Assembly (NCBI GenBank): GCA_902167985.1
Contig: CABHNZ010000003.1
Span: forward strand, 372,001 to 436,000
Direction: 5' to 3'
From: Shinella sp. UYSO24
GTDB taxonomy: Bacteria; Pseudomonadota; Alphaproteobacteria; Rhizobiales; Rhizobiaceae
Length of the DNA stretch: 64,000 nucleotides
Positions 49,553 to 60,091 of the stretch are shown here, one piece after another; the first letter of the stretch is position 1; each line of letters begins with the position of its first letter. The notes beneath the pieces are model-generated. The model had not been told where the DNA came from and searched no databases. It was given only the letters and a program-made list of their open reading frames with translations. A program made the translations under genes and the position numbers.

Positions 49553-51156
49553 TCAGGCGTTCTTGTCCGGCACGATCTCGGCAAAGGGCGCGATCGGGCG
49601 GAAGCGGATTTTTGCATTGATGGGCAGCTGGCCTGCGAGATCGAGATGATACTCGGCAACGGCGCCGATGACGGGATAGCCACCGGTCAGCGGGTGGTCG
49701 GCCAGAAACAGAACGGGCTGCCCGCTCGGGGGTATCTGGAGGGCACCCGTTGCCGTGCCTTCGCTCGGCAATTCTGCCGTGTTGGCGCGTTCAACCGGTG
49801 TCTCGCCGGCAAGGCGGATACCGATGCGGTTCGATTGCGGCGTCACCTGCCATATCTGGCTGCTGAGCGTTTCGAGACCCTTTTGCGTACACCAGTCGGT
49901 GCGGGGGCCAAGCACGACGTCGAGCGTCACGACATCCTTGACCGTCGGGCATTCGAAGGCCGGCGCTTCGCTGATCGAGACGCTGGCAAGTTTTTCCTTG
50001 TCCATCTTCAGGCCGAGAATGGTGCCGGCCGTGACGAGGGGAGGACCGACGACGGCAAGCGTGTCGGTTGCCGCACTGCCGAGGACCGGCGCAACATCGA
50101 AGCCGCCGCGCACCGAGAGATAGCTGCGCATGCCACGCTCGGGATTGCCGATGGTGACGACATCGCCGGGCTCGATCGAGATCGCTGATAGGCCGAATGA
50201 ACGGTGGAGCGTCCCTTGGCGGTGATCGTCACCGGGCAGGGCGCACCGGCAAGGCCGATGACCGTGCGGGCCGTGCTTTCGAAGGAGAAGCCGCCGAGGA
50301 CGAGTTCAAGACAGGGCGTGCCGCCAGGATTGCCGGTGATGCGGTTGGCGGCATTGAACGCTGCCTGATCGAGCGCGCCGGAAGCCGAGACACCCTGGCC
50401 GGTCTGGCCGAAGCGGCCGAGATCCTGAAACGTCGCCGGCAGCGGTGCGGCGAGAACCTTGAAATGCGGGCCGGCTTCAAGCGCGCGGTCGTCCTTGACG
50501 GCGACCGGCTTGCCGGTATCGATCGCGACAGGCGGCTGACGCTTGGCGATGTCATAGAAGCGGACGCGGTAGCCGGGCTGGAAGAGGGCGCCGGGCTCCC
50601 GGTCGATATCCCACATCTTGTCCGGCGTCGTGCCGATGATCTGCCAGCCACCGGGGCTTGCCTGCGGATAGACGCCGCTGAAGGCGCCGGCAAGCGCCAC
50701 GGAACCGGCGGGAATGCGTGTGCGCGGGCTCTGTCGGCGCGGCACATGCAGGGCCGGATCGCCGCCGGCGAGATAGCCGAAGCCCGGGGCAAAGCCGCAG
50801 AAGGCAACGGTGAATTCGCTTTCGGTATGGCGGCGGATCACCTCCTCGACGGACAGGCCGGTATGGCCTGCCACATCGGCAAGATCCTCGCCGTCGTAAT
50901 GGACGGCGATCTCGACGAGCTTGTCGGATGGTTCCGGCTTGACCGAAAGATCGCGCCTGCTGATGGCGGTTGCAAGCTGCACGGCGCTGACCACGTCCGG
51001 CCGGAACCGGATCATCACGGTGCGTGCGGCCGGAACCGCTTCCTCGATACCGTCGATCGGATCGGCGTTGAGCGAGGCGAAGAGGGCAAGCGTCTCATCA
51101 AGATCGGCGACCTCGACGAGAATGGTGGTGAGGCTGACGGGAAGAAAACGGATCAT
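49553..51156 (-). CDS. pxpBC: Fused 5-oxoprolinase subunits PxpB-PxpC (KipI-KipA) (apparent frameshift)
   Basis: A protein of about 534 residues joining two usually separate subunits. Residues about 1-215 are PxpB/KipI, with EIAVHYDGEDLADVA and FTVAFCGFAPGFGYL, then RIPAGSVALAGAFSGVYPQASPGGW. From about 245 the PxpC/KipA part reads ATFQDLGRFGQTGQGVSASGALDQ. The frame breaks near 50205. It resumes MRSYLSVRGGFDVAPVLGSAATDT and ends at 49553. Homologues form the carboxyltransferase domain of urea carboxylase and part of the PxpABC 5-oxoprolinase. The biotin carboxylase-BCCP gene follows 17 bp later. Confidence 0.9.
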
Positions 51157-51160
51157 GTCG

Positions 51161-51970
51161 TCACGCGTGATAGGCTGTGTCTGGAATGTCGGTGATGAAC
51201 ATGTGCCCCGGCGCATGGGTGATCGCAAACGGTACGCCGGAGGCCATGACAGCTGCCTGCGGAGTGACGCCGCAGGCCCAGAAGACCGGGATTTCACCGG
51301 GCTCGATGCGAACTGCATCGCCGAATTCCGGCTTGGAAAGATCCATGATCCCGAGTTCTTCGGGAGCGCCGACATGAACGGGCGCGCCATGGACGGCGGG
51401 GAAGCGGCCGGAAATTGTGGCCGCATCGGCCACGCGCGAGGCGGGGATCGGCCGCATGGAAACGACCATATTGCCCTTCAGGCGACCCGCCGGGCGGCAC
51501 GGGCGATTGGTCAGATACATCGGCACGTTCGACTTGTCCGTCATGTGGCGGATCTCGATACCGGCTTCCACCATCGGTGTTTCGAAGGTGAAGCTGCAGC
51601 CGATCAGGAAGGAGACGAGGTCGTCGCGTTCAGCCCAGGCGGCAGTCGCATCGGCGGTCTCTTCGACAAGCTTGCCGTCGCGCCAGATGCGGTAGAGCGG
51701 CAGGTCGGTGCGAAGGTCGGCGCCGGGGGCAAGCAGCGTCGTCGGCGAGCCGGGGTCGGAAACGTCGAGCACCGGGCAGGGCTTCGGGTTACGCTGCGCA
51801 TAGAGAAGGAAGTCGAAAGCCCAGTCGCGGGGCAGCACGATCATGTTCGCCTGCGTGAAACCCGGCGCAATACCCGAGGTCGGGGCGACAAGGCCGTTGC
51901 GATAGGTGGCGCGCGCTTCCTGTGCGGCGCGGGTATCGACATGGTCGAGAAGAGCGGTCGGAATGGTCAT
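51161..51970 (-). CDS. DUF1445/D-glutamate cyclase-like hydro-lyase
   Basis: A 269-residue protein of the DUF1445 family. Conserved passages are [56 protein letters not shown] and [30 protein letters not shown]. Relatives include mitochondrial D-glutamate cyclase, which interconverts D-glutamate and 5-oxo-D-proline. That suits a gene lodged between pxpA and pxpBC. A role in 5-oxoproline or D-glutamate metabolism is inferred from family and context. Confidence 0.87.
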   Translation of the reverse strand: MTIPTALLDHVDTRAAQEARATYRNGLVAPTSGIAPGFTQANMIVLPRDWAFDFLLYAQRNPKPCPVLDVSDPGSPTTLLAPGADLRTDLPLYRIWRDGKLVEETADATAAWAERDDLVSFLIGCSFTFETPMVEAGIEIRHMTDKSNVPMYLTNRPCRPAGRLKGNMVVSMRPIPASRVADAATISGRFPAVHGAPVHVGAPEELGIMDLSKPEFGDAVRIEPGEIPVFWACGVTPQAAVMASGVPFAITHAPGHMFITDIPDTAYHA

Positions 51971-51980
51971 CGGTTGCGCC

Positions 51981-52748
51981 TCACTTGCCGGTCAGGAAAG
52001 ACTTGATCGAAATACCGTCTGCCTCGAAGCGGCGACGGATTTCCTGGGCGATGGCGACGGCACCAGGGCTGTCACCGTGGACGCAGATCGACTGCGCCTC
52101 GATCTTGATCACGCTGCCGTCGATGGCTTCCAGAGTGCCGTTGCGGGCAAGCTGCACCATCCGGTCGGCGATCTTGGCGGCGTCGTGCAGAACGGCTCCG
52201 GCCTCGCGGCGGGAGACGAGATGGCCCTCAGGCGTATAGGCGCGGTCAGCGAAGGCTTCTGCAACGGTCGCAAGACCCGATTTCGCGGCGAGTTCAAGGA
52301 TCGGCGCGTTGGCGAGGCCCATCAGCACCAGCGAGGGATCGATCGCCTTGATCGCGTCGATCACGGCCTGTCCCTGCTTGGCGTCGGTGGCGATGCGGTT
52401 GTAGAGCGCGCCATGCGGTTTGACATATTGGACAGTGGTGCCGGCCGCTGCCGCAATGCCCTTGAGCGCGCCGATCTGGTAGATCACATCGGCTTTCAGT
52501 TCGTCATAGGTGGCATCCAGATCGCGGCGGCCGAAGCCGACGCGATCCGGGTAGGAGACATGGGCACCGACCACGACACCGCCGTCGGCGGCTGCCTTGA
52601 CGCTGCGATAGAGCCCGGCCGGATCGCCGGCATGGAAGCCGCAGGCGATATTGGCGCTGGAAACGATCGCCAGCATCGCGGCGTCGTCACCCATGGTCCA
52701 GGCGCCGTAGCTTTCGCCGAGGTCGCTGTTGAGGTCGATGGCAGTCAT
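51981..52748 (-). CDS. pxpA: 5-oxoprolinase subunit A (LamB/YcsF family)
   Basis: A 255-residue protein matching Pxp[84 protein letters not shown], and [14 protein letters not shown]. The HAGDP, KPHG and CVHGD segments carry the metal and catalytic residues of this NodB-like fold. With PxpB/PxpC it hydrolyses 5-oxoproline to glutamate using ATP. All three subunits are present in this operon, as in Bacillus ycsF-kipI-kipA. Confidence 0.92.
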   Translation of the reverse strand: MTAIDLNSDLGESYGAWTMGDDAAMLAIVSSANIACGFHAGDPAGLYRSVKAAADGGVVVGAHVSYPDRVGFGRRDLDATYDELKADVIYQIGALKGIAAAAGTTVQYVKPHGALYNRIATDAKQGQAVIDAIKAIDPSLVLMGLANAPILELAAKSGLATVAEAFADRAYTPEGHLVSRREAGAVLHDAAKIADRMVQLARNGTLEAIDGSVIKIEAQSICVHGDSPGAVAIAQEIRRRFEADGISIKSFLTGK

Positions 52749-52793
52749 GTCGTGTCTCCTCAGGTATGATTTTGGTCTGGGCTGATGGCCCGA

Positions 52794-54049
52794 TCAGCCC
52801 TTCAGCATCGCAAAGATGGCGCCGACCGAATTATAGGCCATGTACCAGGTCAGGATGCAGGTCAGCACGCCGAGGATCAGCAGCCAGCGCGGATAGTGAT
52901 AGCCGTGCATCAGGTCTGCGCGCTTCCAGGCAGCGTACATGAAGATCGACAGGCCGATCGGCAGGACGAGGCCGTTGAGACCGCCGACGAAAACCAGCAT
53001 GGCAGCCGGCGGCGTCGTGATCAGGATATAGGCGATCAGCGAGATGGCGATGAAGCCGACGGTCGCGATATTGCGCTGGCGCTCGGTCATGTCAGGCTTG
53101 AACGCCGTCAGGAACGAGACCGACGTGTAGGCGGCACCGATGATGCTTGTCATGGCTGATGCCAGGAAGACCGCGCCGAACAGACGGAAGCCGAGATCAC
53201 CGGCAGCCGAATGGAAGGCCTGGCCGGCCGGGTTCGCACCCTTGCCCGACAGATCGATGACGACGCCGCTGGCGACGACGCCGAGGATGGCAAGGAACAG
53301 GATGTAGCGAAGGACACCGGTGATCGCGATGCCGCTGAGCGCTGCCCGGTTGACAGCACCGAGGTTCTCGACGCCGACCGTCCCCTTGTCGAGCAGGCGA
53401 TGTGCACCGGCATAGGTGATGTAGCCGCCGACCGTGCCGCCGACGATCGTGGTGATCGTCGCAAAATCGATCGTGCTCGGGAAGAAGGTCTGGTGGAAGG
53501 CTTCGGCAACCGGCGGGCCGGATTCGAAGGTTGCGTAGAGGATCAGCGCGGCCTTGACGAAGGCAGCAACGAAAACGACGCGGTCCATGGCCACGCCCGC
53601 ACGGCGCGACAGGAAGATGCCGATGGCAACGACTGCGCCGATCGCGCCGCCGATCTTCGGATCGAGATCGATCATCGCGTTGAAGCCGAGGCCCGCTCCG
53701 CCGATATTGCCGACGTGAAGAACAGGCCGCCGATGATGACGATGATGGCCAGCAGGAAGCCGGCGCCGGGAATGGCGGCATTGGCAATCGCCGGTGCGCG
53801 CATCTTGGTGACGGCAACCATGCGCCAGATATTGGCCTGCACGATGAAGTCGACGATCACCGAGATCAGGATGGCGAAGGCGAAGGCCGCGCCGAGCTTG
53901 ACGGTGAATGTTGCGGTCTGGGTGATGAAGCCAGGTCCGACGGCAGACATGGACATGAGGAACATGGCGGAAAGCAGGGCATAGCGCTGGCCCTTGCCGC
54001 TCTTCTCAGCCGGCTGCGAGGCGCTTGGTGCAAGCTCGTTCTGCTGCAT
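52794..54049 (-). CDS. NRAMP-like transporter (YcsG type) (apparent frameshift)
   Basis: A membrane protein of about 418 residues with about 11 helices. SAVGPGFITQTATFTVKLGAAFAFA is the NRAMP start motif with the DPGN position changed to GPGF. The frame breaks near 53712; one missing G restores FTSGNIGGAGLGFNAMIDLD. Later passages include GGYITYAGAHRLLDKG and MTSIIGAAYTSVSFLTAF. The Bacillus counterpart ycsG also lies in the ycsF-kip operon, so the cargo is probably an organic substrate such as 5-oxoproline rather than a metal. Loss of the DPGN aspartate supports this, but it is inference. It leads the operon ending at 47809. Confidence 0.85.
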
Positions 54050-54125
54050 GGCGTTTCTCCGTTATTTGCTATCCGCCCCTCGCGGATGCTGACGGGATCT
54101 TGTCTTGTTCCATGAGATTGTCAAT

Positions 54126-54138
54126 ATTGTTGAACAAT
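54126..54138. promoter_or_regulatory. Palindromic operator in the GntR/NRAMP divergent promoter
   Basis: ATTGTTGAACAAT, a perfect 6+1+6 palindrome. It lies 77 bp before the NRAMP start and 162 bp before the gntR start. The TTGT...ACAA form suits a FadR/VanR-type GntR protein, probably the one encoded at 54300. Confidence 0.6.
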
Positions 54139-54299
54139 TATGTCAGATCGTTCCATCATACTGTCCATTTGTTAGTCTTTATGGCCAAGCTTTTGGCACG
54201 ATTTCGCATGAATTGCTCACCATCTGTGCTAAAGGAGCGCCACCGCTGCTGCGACACCACAGACATGCCAGCGGTATGCCTCAAGGGGGATGTAGGCTC

Positions 54300-54955
54300 A
54301 TGACGGAAAATTTGGATGGCCTGCCTCTCTCGGACCGGCTGGCGCGGGAAATCCGCAGCCTGCTGATCTCGGGTGAATTGACCCCCGGCCAGCGCCTGTC
54401 CGAAGCCGCCTTCAGCGATCGGTTCGACGTCTCGCGCAATTCGCTGAGAGAGCCTTCCGGCTCCTGACCAAGGACGGGCTGTTGCGGCATGAGGCCAATC
54501 GCGGCGTCTTCGTCGCCGTGCCGAACATGGCGACGATCATCGATATCTATCGGGTCCGTCGCATGGTGGAATGCGGTGCACTTCGCCAGTCCTGGCCAAG
54601 GCATGCTGCGGTCGCACACATGCGCGAGGCGGTCGAGGCGGCAAAAGTCAGGCGTGAGGCCCTGGACTGGGTGGGCGTCGGCAGTGCCAACATGCGTTTC
54701 CACAAGGCTGTCGTCGATCTCGCAGACAGTACGCGGCTCAGCGATTTTTACGAGCGGATCGCAGCCGAACTGCGTCTCGGTTTCGGGCTTCTCGCCAATC
54801 CCGAACAGCTCCACGCACCCTTCGTCGAGCTGAACGACAATATCGTCAAGCTGGTCGAGGAGGGCAGGGCCGAGGATGCGGCCCGCGAGATGGAAACCTA
54901 TCTCAACCTCTCCGAACGCACCGTGTTGAAATCACTGGAACGCCACGGCGAGTAA
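54300..54955 (+). CDS. GntR-family (FCD domain) regulator (apparent frameshift)
   Basis: A regulator of about 218 residues. The winged HTH is DRLAREIRSLLISGELTPGQRLSEAAFSDRFDVSRNSLRE. One missing G at about 54453 joins it to AFRLLTKDGLLRHEANRGVFVAV. The FCD domain has YRVRRMVECGALRQS, NMRFHKAVVDLADS and a final VELNDNIVKLVEEGRAEDAAREM. It is divergent from the pxp operon and probably controls it, the counterpart of Bacillus KipR though of another family. Confidence 0.88.
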
Positions 54956-54958
54956 TCC

Positions 54959-54987
54959 CGCCCGCCGGCAAGGCCGGCGAACGGGCG
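54959..54987. terminator. Hairpin between convergent gntR and monooxygenase genes
   Basis: CGCCCG pairs with CGGGCG and, inside, CCGGC with GCCGG, with a four-base bulge. It lies between two convergent stops (54955, 54998) and could serve both directions. ATTT follows on the plus strand. Confidence 0.5.
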
Positions 54988-54997
54988 ATTTGCCAAT

Positions 54998-56307
54998 TCA
55001 GGCGGATACGAGCGCCGGGCGCTCGATGCCGAGATGCTCGCGCAGCGTCGTGCCGGTATAATCGGTACGGAACAGGCCGCGCTCCTGCAGGATCGGCACG
55101 ACGAGGTTGGTAAAGTCTTCGAGACCTTCCGGGAAGAAGGGCGGCATGACGTTAAAGCCGTCGGCAGCGTAACCGTCGAACCATTGCTGCATGCGGTCGG
55201 CGATTTCGACCGGCGTGCCGAGCACGATATGATGGCCGCGACCGGCGGCAACGCGCAGCGCCAGCTGGCGGATCGTCAGGTTCTCGCGGCGGGCAAGTGC
55301 CGTCAGAAGCTCGGCGCGGCTGCGCAGCTGGTCGGAAATCGGCAGGTCCGGCAGCGGACCGTCAAGATCGTAATCGGCAAGGCTGTGGCCGATACGCTCT
55401 TCGAGCAGCGGCATGGCGCTCTTGATATCGGTCCACTGGTCGAGCTCGGCCAGCTTTTCGGCGGCTTCCTTGGACGTGCGGCCGATCACCGGCAGGAAGC
55501 CCGGCATGACGGCAACCGCATCGGCGCGGCGACCGAATCCGACCACGCGTTCCTTCAGGCTCTTGTAGAAAGCCTGCGCCTCGGCAATGCTCTGCTGCGC
55601 GGTAAAGACGACATCGGCGGTGCGGGCCGCCAGATCCTGCCCCGGTCCCGACGAGCCGGCCTGAATGAGGATCGGATGTCCCTGCGGCGAACGCGGGATG
55701 TTCAGCGGACCCTTGACCGAGAAATATTTGCCGGCGTGGTCGAGGATGTGAACCTTGGACGGATCGGCATAGACGCCGCTCTCCTTGTTCTTGATGAAAG
55801 CATCATCATCCCAGCTGTCCCAGAGACCGCGGACAACATCGACAAATTCTTCGGCCACCGCATAGCGCTCGTCGTGCTCCGGGTGGGATTTCGAGAAATT
55901 ATTGGCTGTGCGGGCATAGGAGGTGGTGACGATGTTCCAGGCCGCGCGCCGTGGCTCAAATGGTCGATCGAGGAAAAGGCGCGGGCGAGGTGATAGGGCT
56001 CGCTATAGGTGGTGGAGGCCGTCGCGGCGAGGCCGATCTTGCTCGTCACCATCGAGAGGGCCGCAAGCAGCGTCAGCGGCTCGAAACGGGCGATCGTCGA
56101 GGGATGCGCGTCAACGCCGCTGGTGAGGCCATCGGCGAGAAACACCATGTCGAACTTCGCCTGTTCGGCAATCTTCGAGACGCGCATCAGGAGATCGAAA
56201 TTCTCGCTGCCGGCCTCGGCATTCGGGTGGCGCCAGCCGGAGACGTGATGGCCGGCACCCTGCAGGAAAAGGCCGAGATGGATTTGTCGTTTCGTATTGT
56301 CGCTCAT
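54998..56307 (-). CDS. NtaA/SnaA/DszA-family FMN-dependent monooxygenase (apparent frameshift)
   Basis: A TIM-barrel flavin monooxygenase of about 436 residues. It starts RQIHLGLFLQGAGHHVSGWRHP, then FDMVFLADGLTSG, FEPLTLLAALSMVTSKIGLAATASTTYSEPYHLARAF. The frame breaks near 55950; one missing G restores HGARAWNIVTTSYARTANNF. RSPQGHPILIQAGSSGPGQDLAA is the typical NtaA-family passage. These enzymes use reduced FMN from a partner reductase to cleave C-N or C-S bonds in chelators, sulfones and sulfides. It ends the operon with a MmgE/PrpD gene and an amino-acid-type importer. The substrate is unknown. Confidence 0.87.
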
Positions 56308-56341
56308 GGCAATGTCTTTCGTCAGATGGGTGTCGAGGCCT

Positions 56342-57690
56342 TCACGCCTCGGAAAAGTCCTGGCCGAGAAGCGCAACCAGCCGCTTGAGATCGGCCTCGC
56401 TTTCCATGTTGCGGACCAGTGAGGGAATGTCGGCAAAGGCCGGGCTGTTGTCGGTGGCGTTCAGGAATTTATCGGTCGGGTCGGTCACGCCCGGCAGGCC
56501 GTCGAAGCGCCGGGTTATGGTCGTGCCGTCGGTACGTTTCACGTCGAGGATGACGAAGCGGGTCTTCGGATCGCTCGACATGCGGGGAGCGGTCTCGTCA
56601 TGCCGGCGGCCGGCGCGTGCGGCAAGCGTCATCAGGCGCGGATCCACCGGGCGCTCGTCGAAATGATCGAGGCGGAGTGCTCCGTCATTAATGGCGGCGG
56701 AGAAGATATATTCCGGGCTGAAGCGTGCCTCTATGCCGTTGGTGGGCGTTGTCACGACGAGCGCGGCATCGGCGCCAGGCGGATAGGTGAAGGTGATGCT
56801 GTCTATGTCGTCGGGCCTCAGCCCTTCGCTGTGCAGATCCTCGCCGAGCGAGGCGACCGCATGGGCGGCTGTGCAGCAGGGATAGGCTTTCAGCGTCAGG
56901 CCGGGTGAGACGATCTGCCAGGCTCGCCCAGCTGATCGACCGCGGCCGATGGATTGCCCGCGCGAAGGCATAGGCGGAATGGAAGCCGACCGGATTGTCG
57001 AGGAAATCGGGCGCGCGGTAAACCCGGCGGCGGCGAGACGGGCGGCAAGAAGGCCGGAGCGGGCGGCCATGCGGCGTGATAGGGTTTTGCGTCATAGCCG
57101 AATTGCAGGCGAAGACCGGAGGCCTGCGTCGCGGCAAGCCCGAGCGCGATCGCGGTCTCCTCGACGGAGGCGCCGGTGAGATGGGCGATTGCGGCTGCAG
57201 CGCCGATCGGCCCCAGCGTTGCCGTGGCATGGAACCCATTTTCGTAGTGTTTTGCGCCGAGCGACAGGCCAAGCCGCGCCATGGCTTCGAGGCCGACGAC
57301 ATAGGCTGAAATGAAGGCCTCGGCAGAAAACGTCTTTTCGGCAGCGAAGGCAAGCAGTGCCGGCACGATCACAGTCGTCGGATGGCCGCGAACGCTGGCA
57401 TGGACATCATCATAATCCAGCACGTGGCCGGCATAGCCGTTGACCACGGCCGCAATCAGCGGATCGGTGCGGCGGCTGGTACCGACGAGGATGGCATCAC
57501 CCGGCAGATCGGCGCCGAGGCTTTTTGCCAGAACCGCGGTCGTCCTGTCTTTCGAGCCGGCAATCGTGCAGGCGAGAAAATCGATGATGGCGGTGCGGGC
57601 GGCGGCCATGGCATCTGCGTTACGCGACGGATCGGACTTGACGATCGCGGCGGCGAATGCGGTGGTCAGCGGAGCGGACGAAACTGTCAT
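56342..57690 (-). CDS. MmgE/PrpD-family protein (apparent frameshifts)
   Basis: A protein of about 450 residues. The start is MTVSSAPLTTAFAAAIV at 57690. The N-terminal part has AARTAIIDFLACTIAGS, VNGYAGHVLDYDDVHASVRGHPTTV and LGLAATQASGLRLQFGYDAKPYHAG, all diagnostic of the family. Between about 57070 and 56915 the frame changes about four times, all readable as missing bases. It then continues LTLKAYPCCTAAHAVASLGED to the end at 56342. Members include 2-methylcitrate dehydratase and cis-aconitate decarboxylase. The active pocket here is not assignable. It lies between the importer ATPase and the flavin monooxygenase. Confidence 0.82.
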
Positions 57691-57711
57691 GATATGCTCC
57701 TTCTTCCTCGT

Positions 57712-58530
57712 TCAGATGCCTTCGCCATCGCGCACGGCGCCGCGCGCGCCGAGCCCGCCGACGAACTGGCGGATACGCGGATTGGTGGAGGTATGGAAAA
57801 TCTGCTCCGGCGAGCCGTGATCGACGATCAGGCCGTTTTCGGTGAAGACGACCGTGTCGCTGATCTCTTCGGCAAAGCGCATTTCATGGGTGACGAGAAT
57901 GCTCGTCATGCCGTCGCGCACCAGATCACGGATGACCTGCAGGACTTCGCCAACGGTCTCGGGATCAAGCGCCGAGGTGACTTCGTCGAAAAGCACCAGT
58001 TCCGGCTTCATGGCAAGCGCACGCGCAATCGCGACGCGCTGCTGCTGGCCGCCGGAAAGCTGGCCGGGATAGGAATTGGCCTTGTCCGAAAGGCGCACCT
58101 TGGCGAGAAGCTCGCGCGCCAGCTTTTCCGCCGAGCTGCGATCGACGCCGAGGATCTTGGTCGGCGGCAGGACGATATTGTCCAGCACCGTCAGATGCGG
58201 AAAGAGGTTATATTGCTGGAAAACGATGCCGACGCGCTTGCGCAGTTCGATCCGCTCGCTTTCCTTGGTCAGCTGGTCCACCCGCGTGCCGTTGACGGTG
58301 ATCCTGCCCTTCTGCGGCATGACCAGCGCATTGATGCAGCGCAGGAGCGTCGACTTGCCCGAGCCGGACGGGCCGATGATGGACACGGCATCGCCCTTGT
58401 TGACGGTCAGGTTGACGCCCTTCAACACCTGCGTCTGGCCGAAGGACAGGTGAATGTCCTCCAGCTTGACGATGTGGTCATTGGCCTTGCTGTCAGCCGT
58501 CTTGGGCGCATTATCCAGAGATACGGTCAT
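57712..58530 (-). CDS. Polar amino-acid ABC transporter ATP-binding protein, GlnQ type
   Basis: A 272-residue ATPase. Walker A is GPSGSGKSTLLRCINAL, the Q-loop FQQYNLFPHLTV, the signature LSGGQQQRVAIARALAMKP, Walker B LVLFDEVTSALDPE and the switch LVTHEM. LRCIN and ALDPE are typical of the GlnQ/HisP class. Confidence 0.93.
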   Translation of the reverse strand: MTVSLDNAPKTADSKANDHIVKLEDIHLSFGQTQVLKGVNLTVNKGDAVSIIGPSGSGKSTLLRCINALVMPQKGRITVNGTRVDQLTKESERIELRKRVGIVFQQYNLFPHLTVLDNIVLPPTKILGVDRSSAEKLARELLAKVRLSDKANSYPGQLSGGQQQRVAIARALAMKPELVLFDEVTSALDPETVGEVLQVIRDLVRDGMTSILVTHEMRFAEEISDTVVFTENGLIVDHGSPEQIFHTSTNPRIRQFVGGLGARGAVRDGEGI

Positions 58531-58541
58531 CGGTCATGTCC

Positions 58542-59324
58542 TCAGGCCGCGCTGAAGCGCCGCTCGAGGCGGCGGGTCAGGCGGGAGATAGGGTAGCAAA
58601 GCATGAAGAAGGCGGCCATTACCACGATATAGGCAATGATGGTGAAATCGATCCGGCGCACGGCGGTGCTGGCATCGGTTGCCGCGTGAAGCAGTTCATG
58701 AACGCCGACCAGCGATGCGAGTGCCGTTGCCATGGTGATCGAGGCAAACAGGTTCATCCATGGCGGCAGCGAGCGGCGCACGCATTGCGGCAGGATGATG
58801 TAGCGAAGTGCCTGCAGGCGCGAGAAGCCAAGGCCTTGCGCCGCCTCCCACTGGGTGGTCGGGATCGACTGGATGGCGCCGCGGGTGATTTCCGCCACAT
58901 AGGCGCTGGCCGGGATTGCAAGGCCGATCACGGCCTTTACCCAATCCGGAAAAGGCAGGTAGTGACCGGCCACCACGATCTCGAAGGGGAAGATATAGGT
59001 GGTCGCGAAGATCAGCACGAGATGCGGCGCATTACGGAAGATCTGCACATAGGCAACCACCGGATAGCGAACGAGCCGGTACGGCGCGAGCTGCAGTATG
59101 CCGAAGATCGCACCAATCAGCGTGCCGAACGTCATCGCCAGAAGGCTGATGAGGATGTTCATCATGAAGCCGGAGGCGAGATAGGGGATCCATTCCACCA
59201 GCGTCCGGCCGAGCGAAAGGTCGGTCAGCGCCCAGAGGAGAATGACGAGCGGTAGCGCGACGAAACCGAGATTGCGCGCCAGATGCCGGCTCTTCGTGCC
59301 GGACGTGATGGTGGCTGCCGTCAT
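58542..59324 (-). CDS. Polar amino-acid ABC transporter permease 2
   Basis: A 260-residue permease. ATG 59324 overlaps the previous permease stop by 4 bp. It has about five to six membrane segments. FRNAPHLVLIFATTYIFPF and the EAA loop WEAAQGLGFSRLQALRYIILPQCVRRSLPPWMN (about 173-205) match the HisM/GlnP class. Confidence 0.9.
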   Translation of the reverse strand: MTAATITSGTKSRHLARNLGFVALPLVILLWALTDLSLGRTLVEWIPYLASGFMMNILISLLAMTFGTLIGAIFGILQLAPYRLVRYPVVAYVQIFRNAPHLVLIFATTYIFPFEIVVAGHYLPFPDWVKAVIGLAIPASAYVAEITRGAIQSIPTTQWEAAQGLGFSRLQALRYIILPQCVRRSLPPWMNLFASITMATALASLVGVHELLHAATDASTAVRRIDFTIIAYIVVMAAFFMLCYPISRLTRRLERRFSAA

Positions 59325-60067
59325 AGTCCATACCCCGGAACGGCAAGCTTCCGCTCGACCCAAAGGCCGACCCTTGCAACGATGATGTTGATGATGCTGA
59401 AGAACAGCAGGATGACGATCATCAATGCGAGGACATTGTCGCGCTGTGTCCAGACCATGATCGAGGCATAGGTGATCTCGCTGACGGCAATCGCATTGCC
59501 GACTGTGGTGAGCTTCACGAGATTGATCAGGTTGTTGACGATCGCCGGAAGCGAGGCGCGAAACGCAAGCGGCACTTCGACGAAGCGCAGGATCTGCCAC
59601 TGGCTGAAGCCCATGCCGCGTGCCGCTTCCACCATCGACGACGGCACGGCCTCGATGCCGGCGCGGATCGCTTCGGCATGAAGGGCTGCGATATGCAGCC
59701 CGACCACCGCGACGACCCAGAAGAACGGCGTCAGCGGGTTATTTTGTGCGCCGCCGACGAGGTTGGACACGAAGGTGTTCAGCACGAGAAAGCTGAACAT
59801 CAGCTGCACCAGCGTCGGGGTATTGCGGGTGATTTCCACGAAAGCCCGGACCGGCGCAGACAGGAAAGGCCTGCCTGAGGTCAGGCAGGCGGCAAAGATC
59901 AGCCCGGCCACGAGACTGACGGGGATCAGAAGCACGATCAGATAGAGCGTGGTGATGAAGCCATCACGCCAGATCGTCGCTTCGTAACCCGTTGCCAGAA
60001 ACTCGTAGTTCAGGCCGATCTTGTCCATCAGGGCGATGAACGTATTCAGTATGCTGCTATCCTGCAT
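59321..60067 (-). CDS. Polar amino-acid ABC transporter permease 1
   Basis: A 248-residue permease. It has FVEITRNTPTLVQLMFSFLVL and the EAA loop VEAARGMGFSQWQILRFVEVPLAFRASLPAIVN (about 145-177), typical of the HisQ/GlnP class. The cognate binding-protein gene lies 24 bp upstream and a second permease follows with overlap. Confidence 0.9.
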   Translation of the reverse strand: MQDSSILNTFIALMDKIGLNYEFLATGYEATIWRDGFITTLYLIVLLIPVSLVAGLIFAACLTSGRPFLSAPVRAFVEITRNTPTLVQLMFSFLVLNTFVSNLVGGAQNNPLTPFFWVVAVVGLHIAALHAEAIRAGIEAVPSSMVEAARGMGFSQWQILRFVEVPLAFRASLPAIVNNLINLVKLTTVGNAIAVSEITYASIMVWTQRDNVLALMIVILLFFSIINIIVARVGLWVERKLAVPGYGL

Positions 60068-60091
60068 GTCGGTGAGCGTTTGGCCCTTGCC

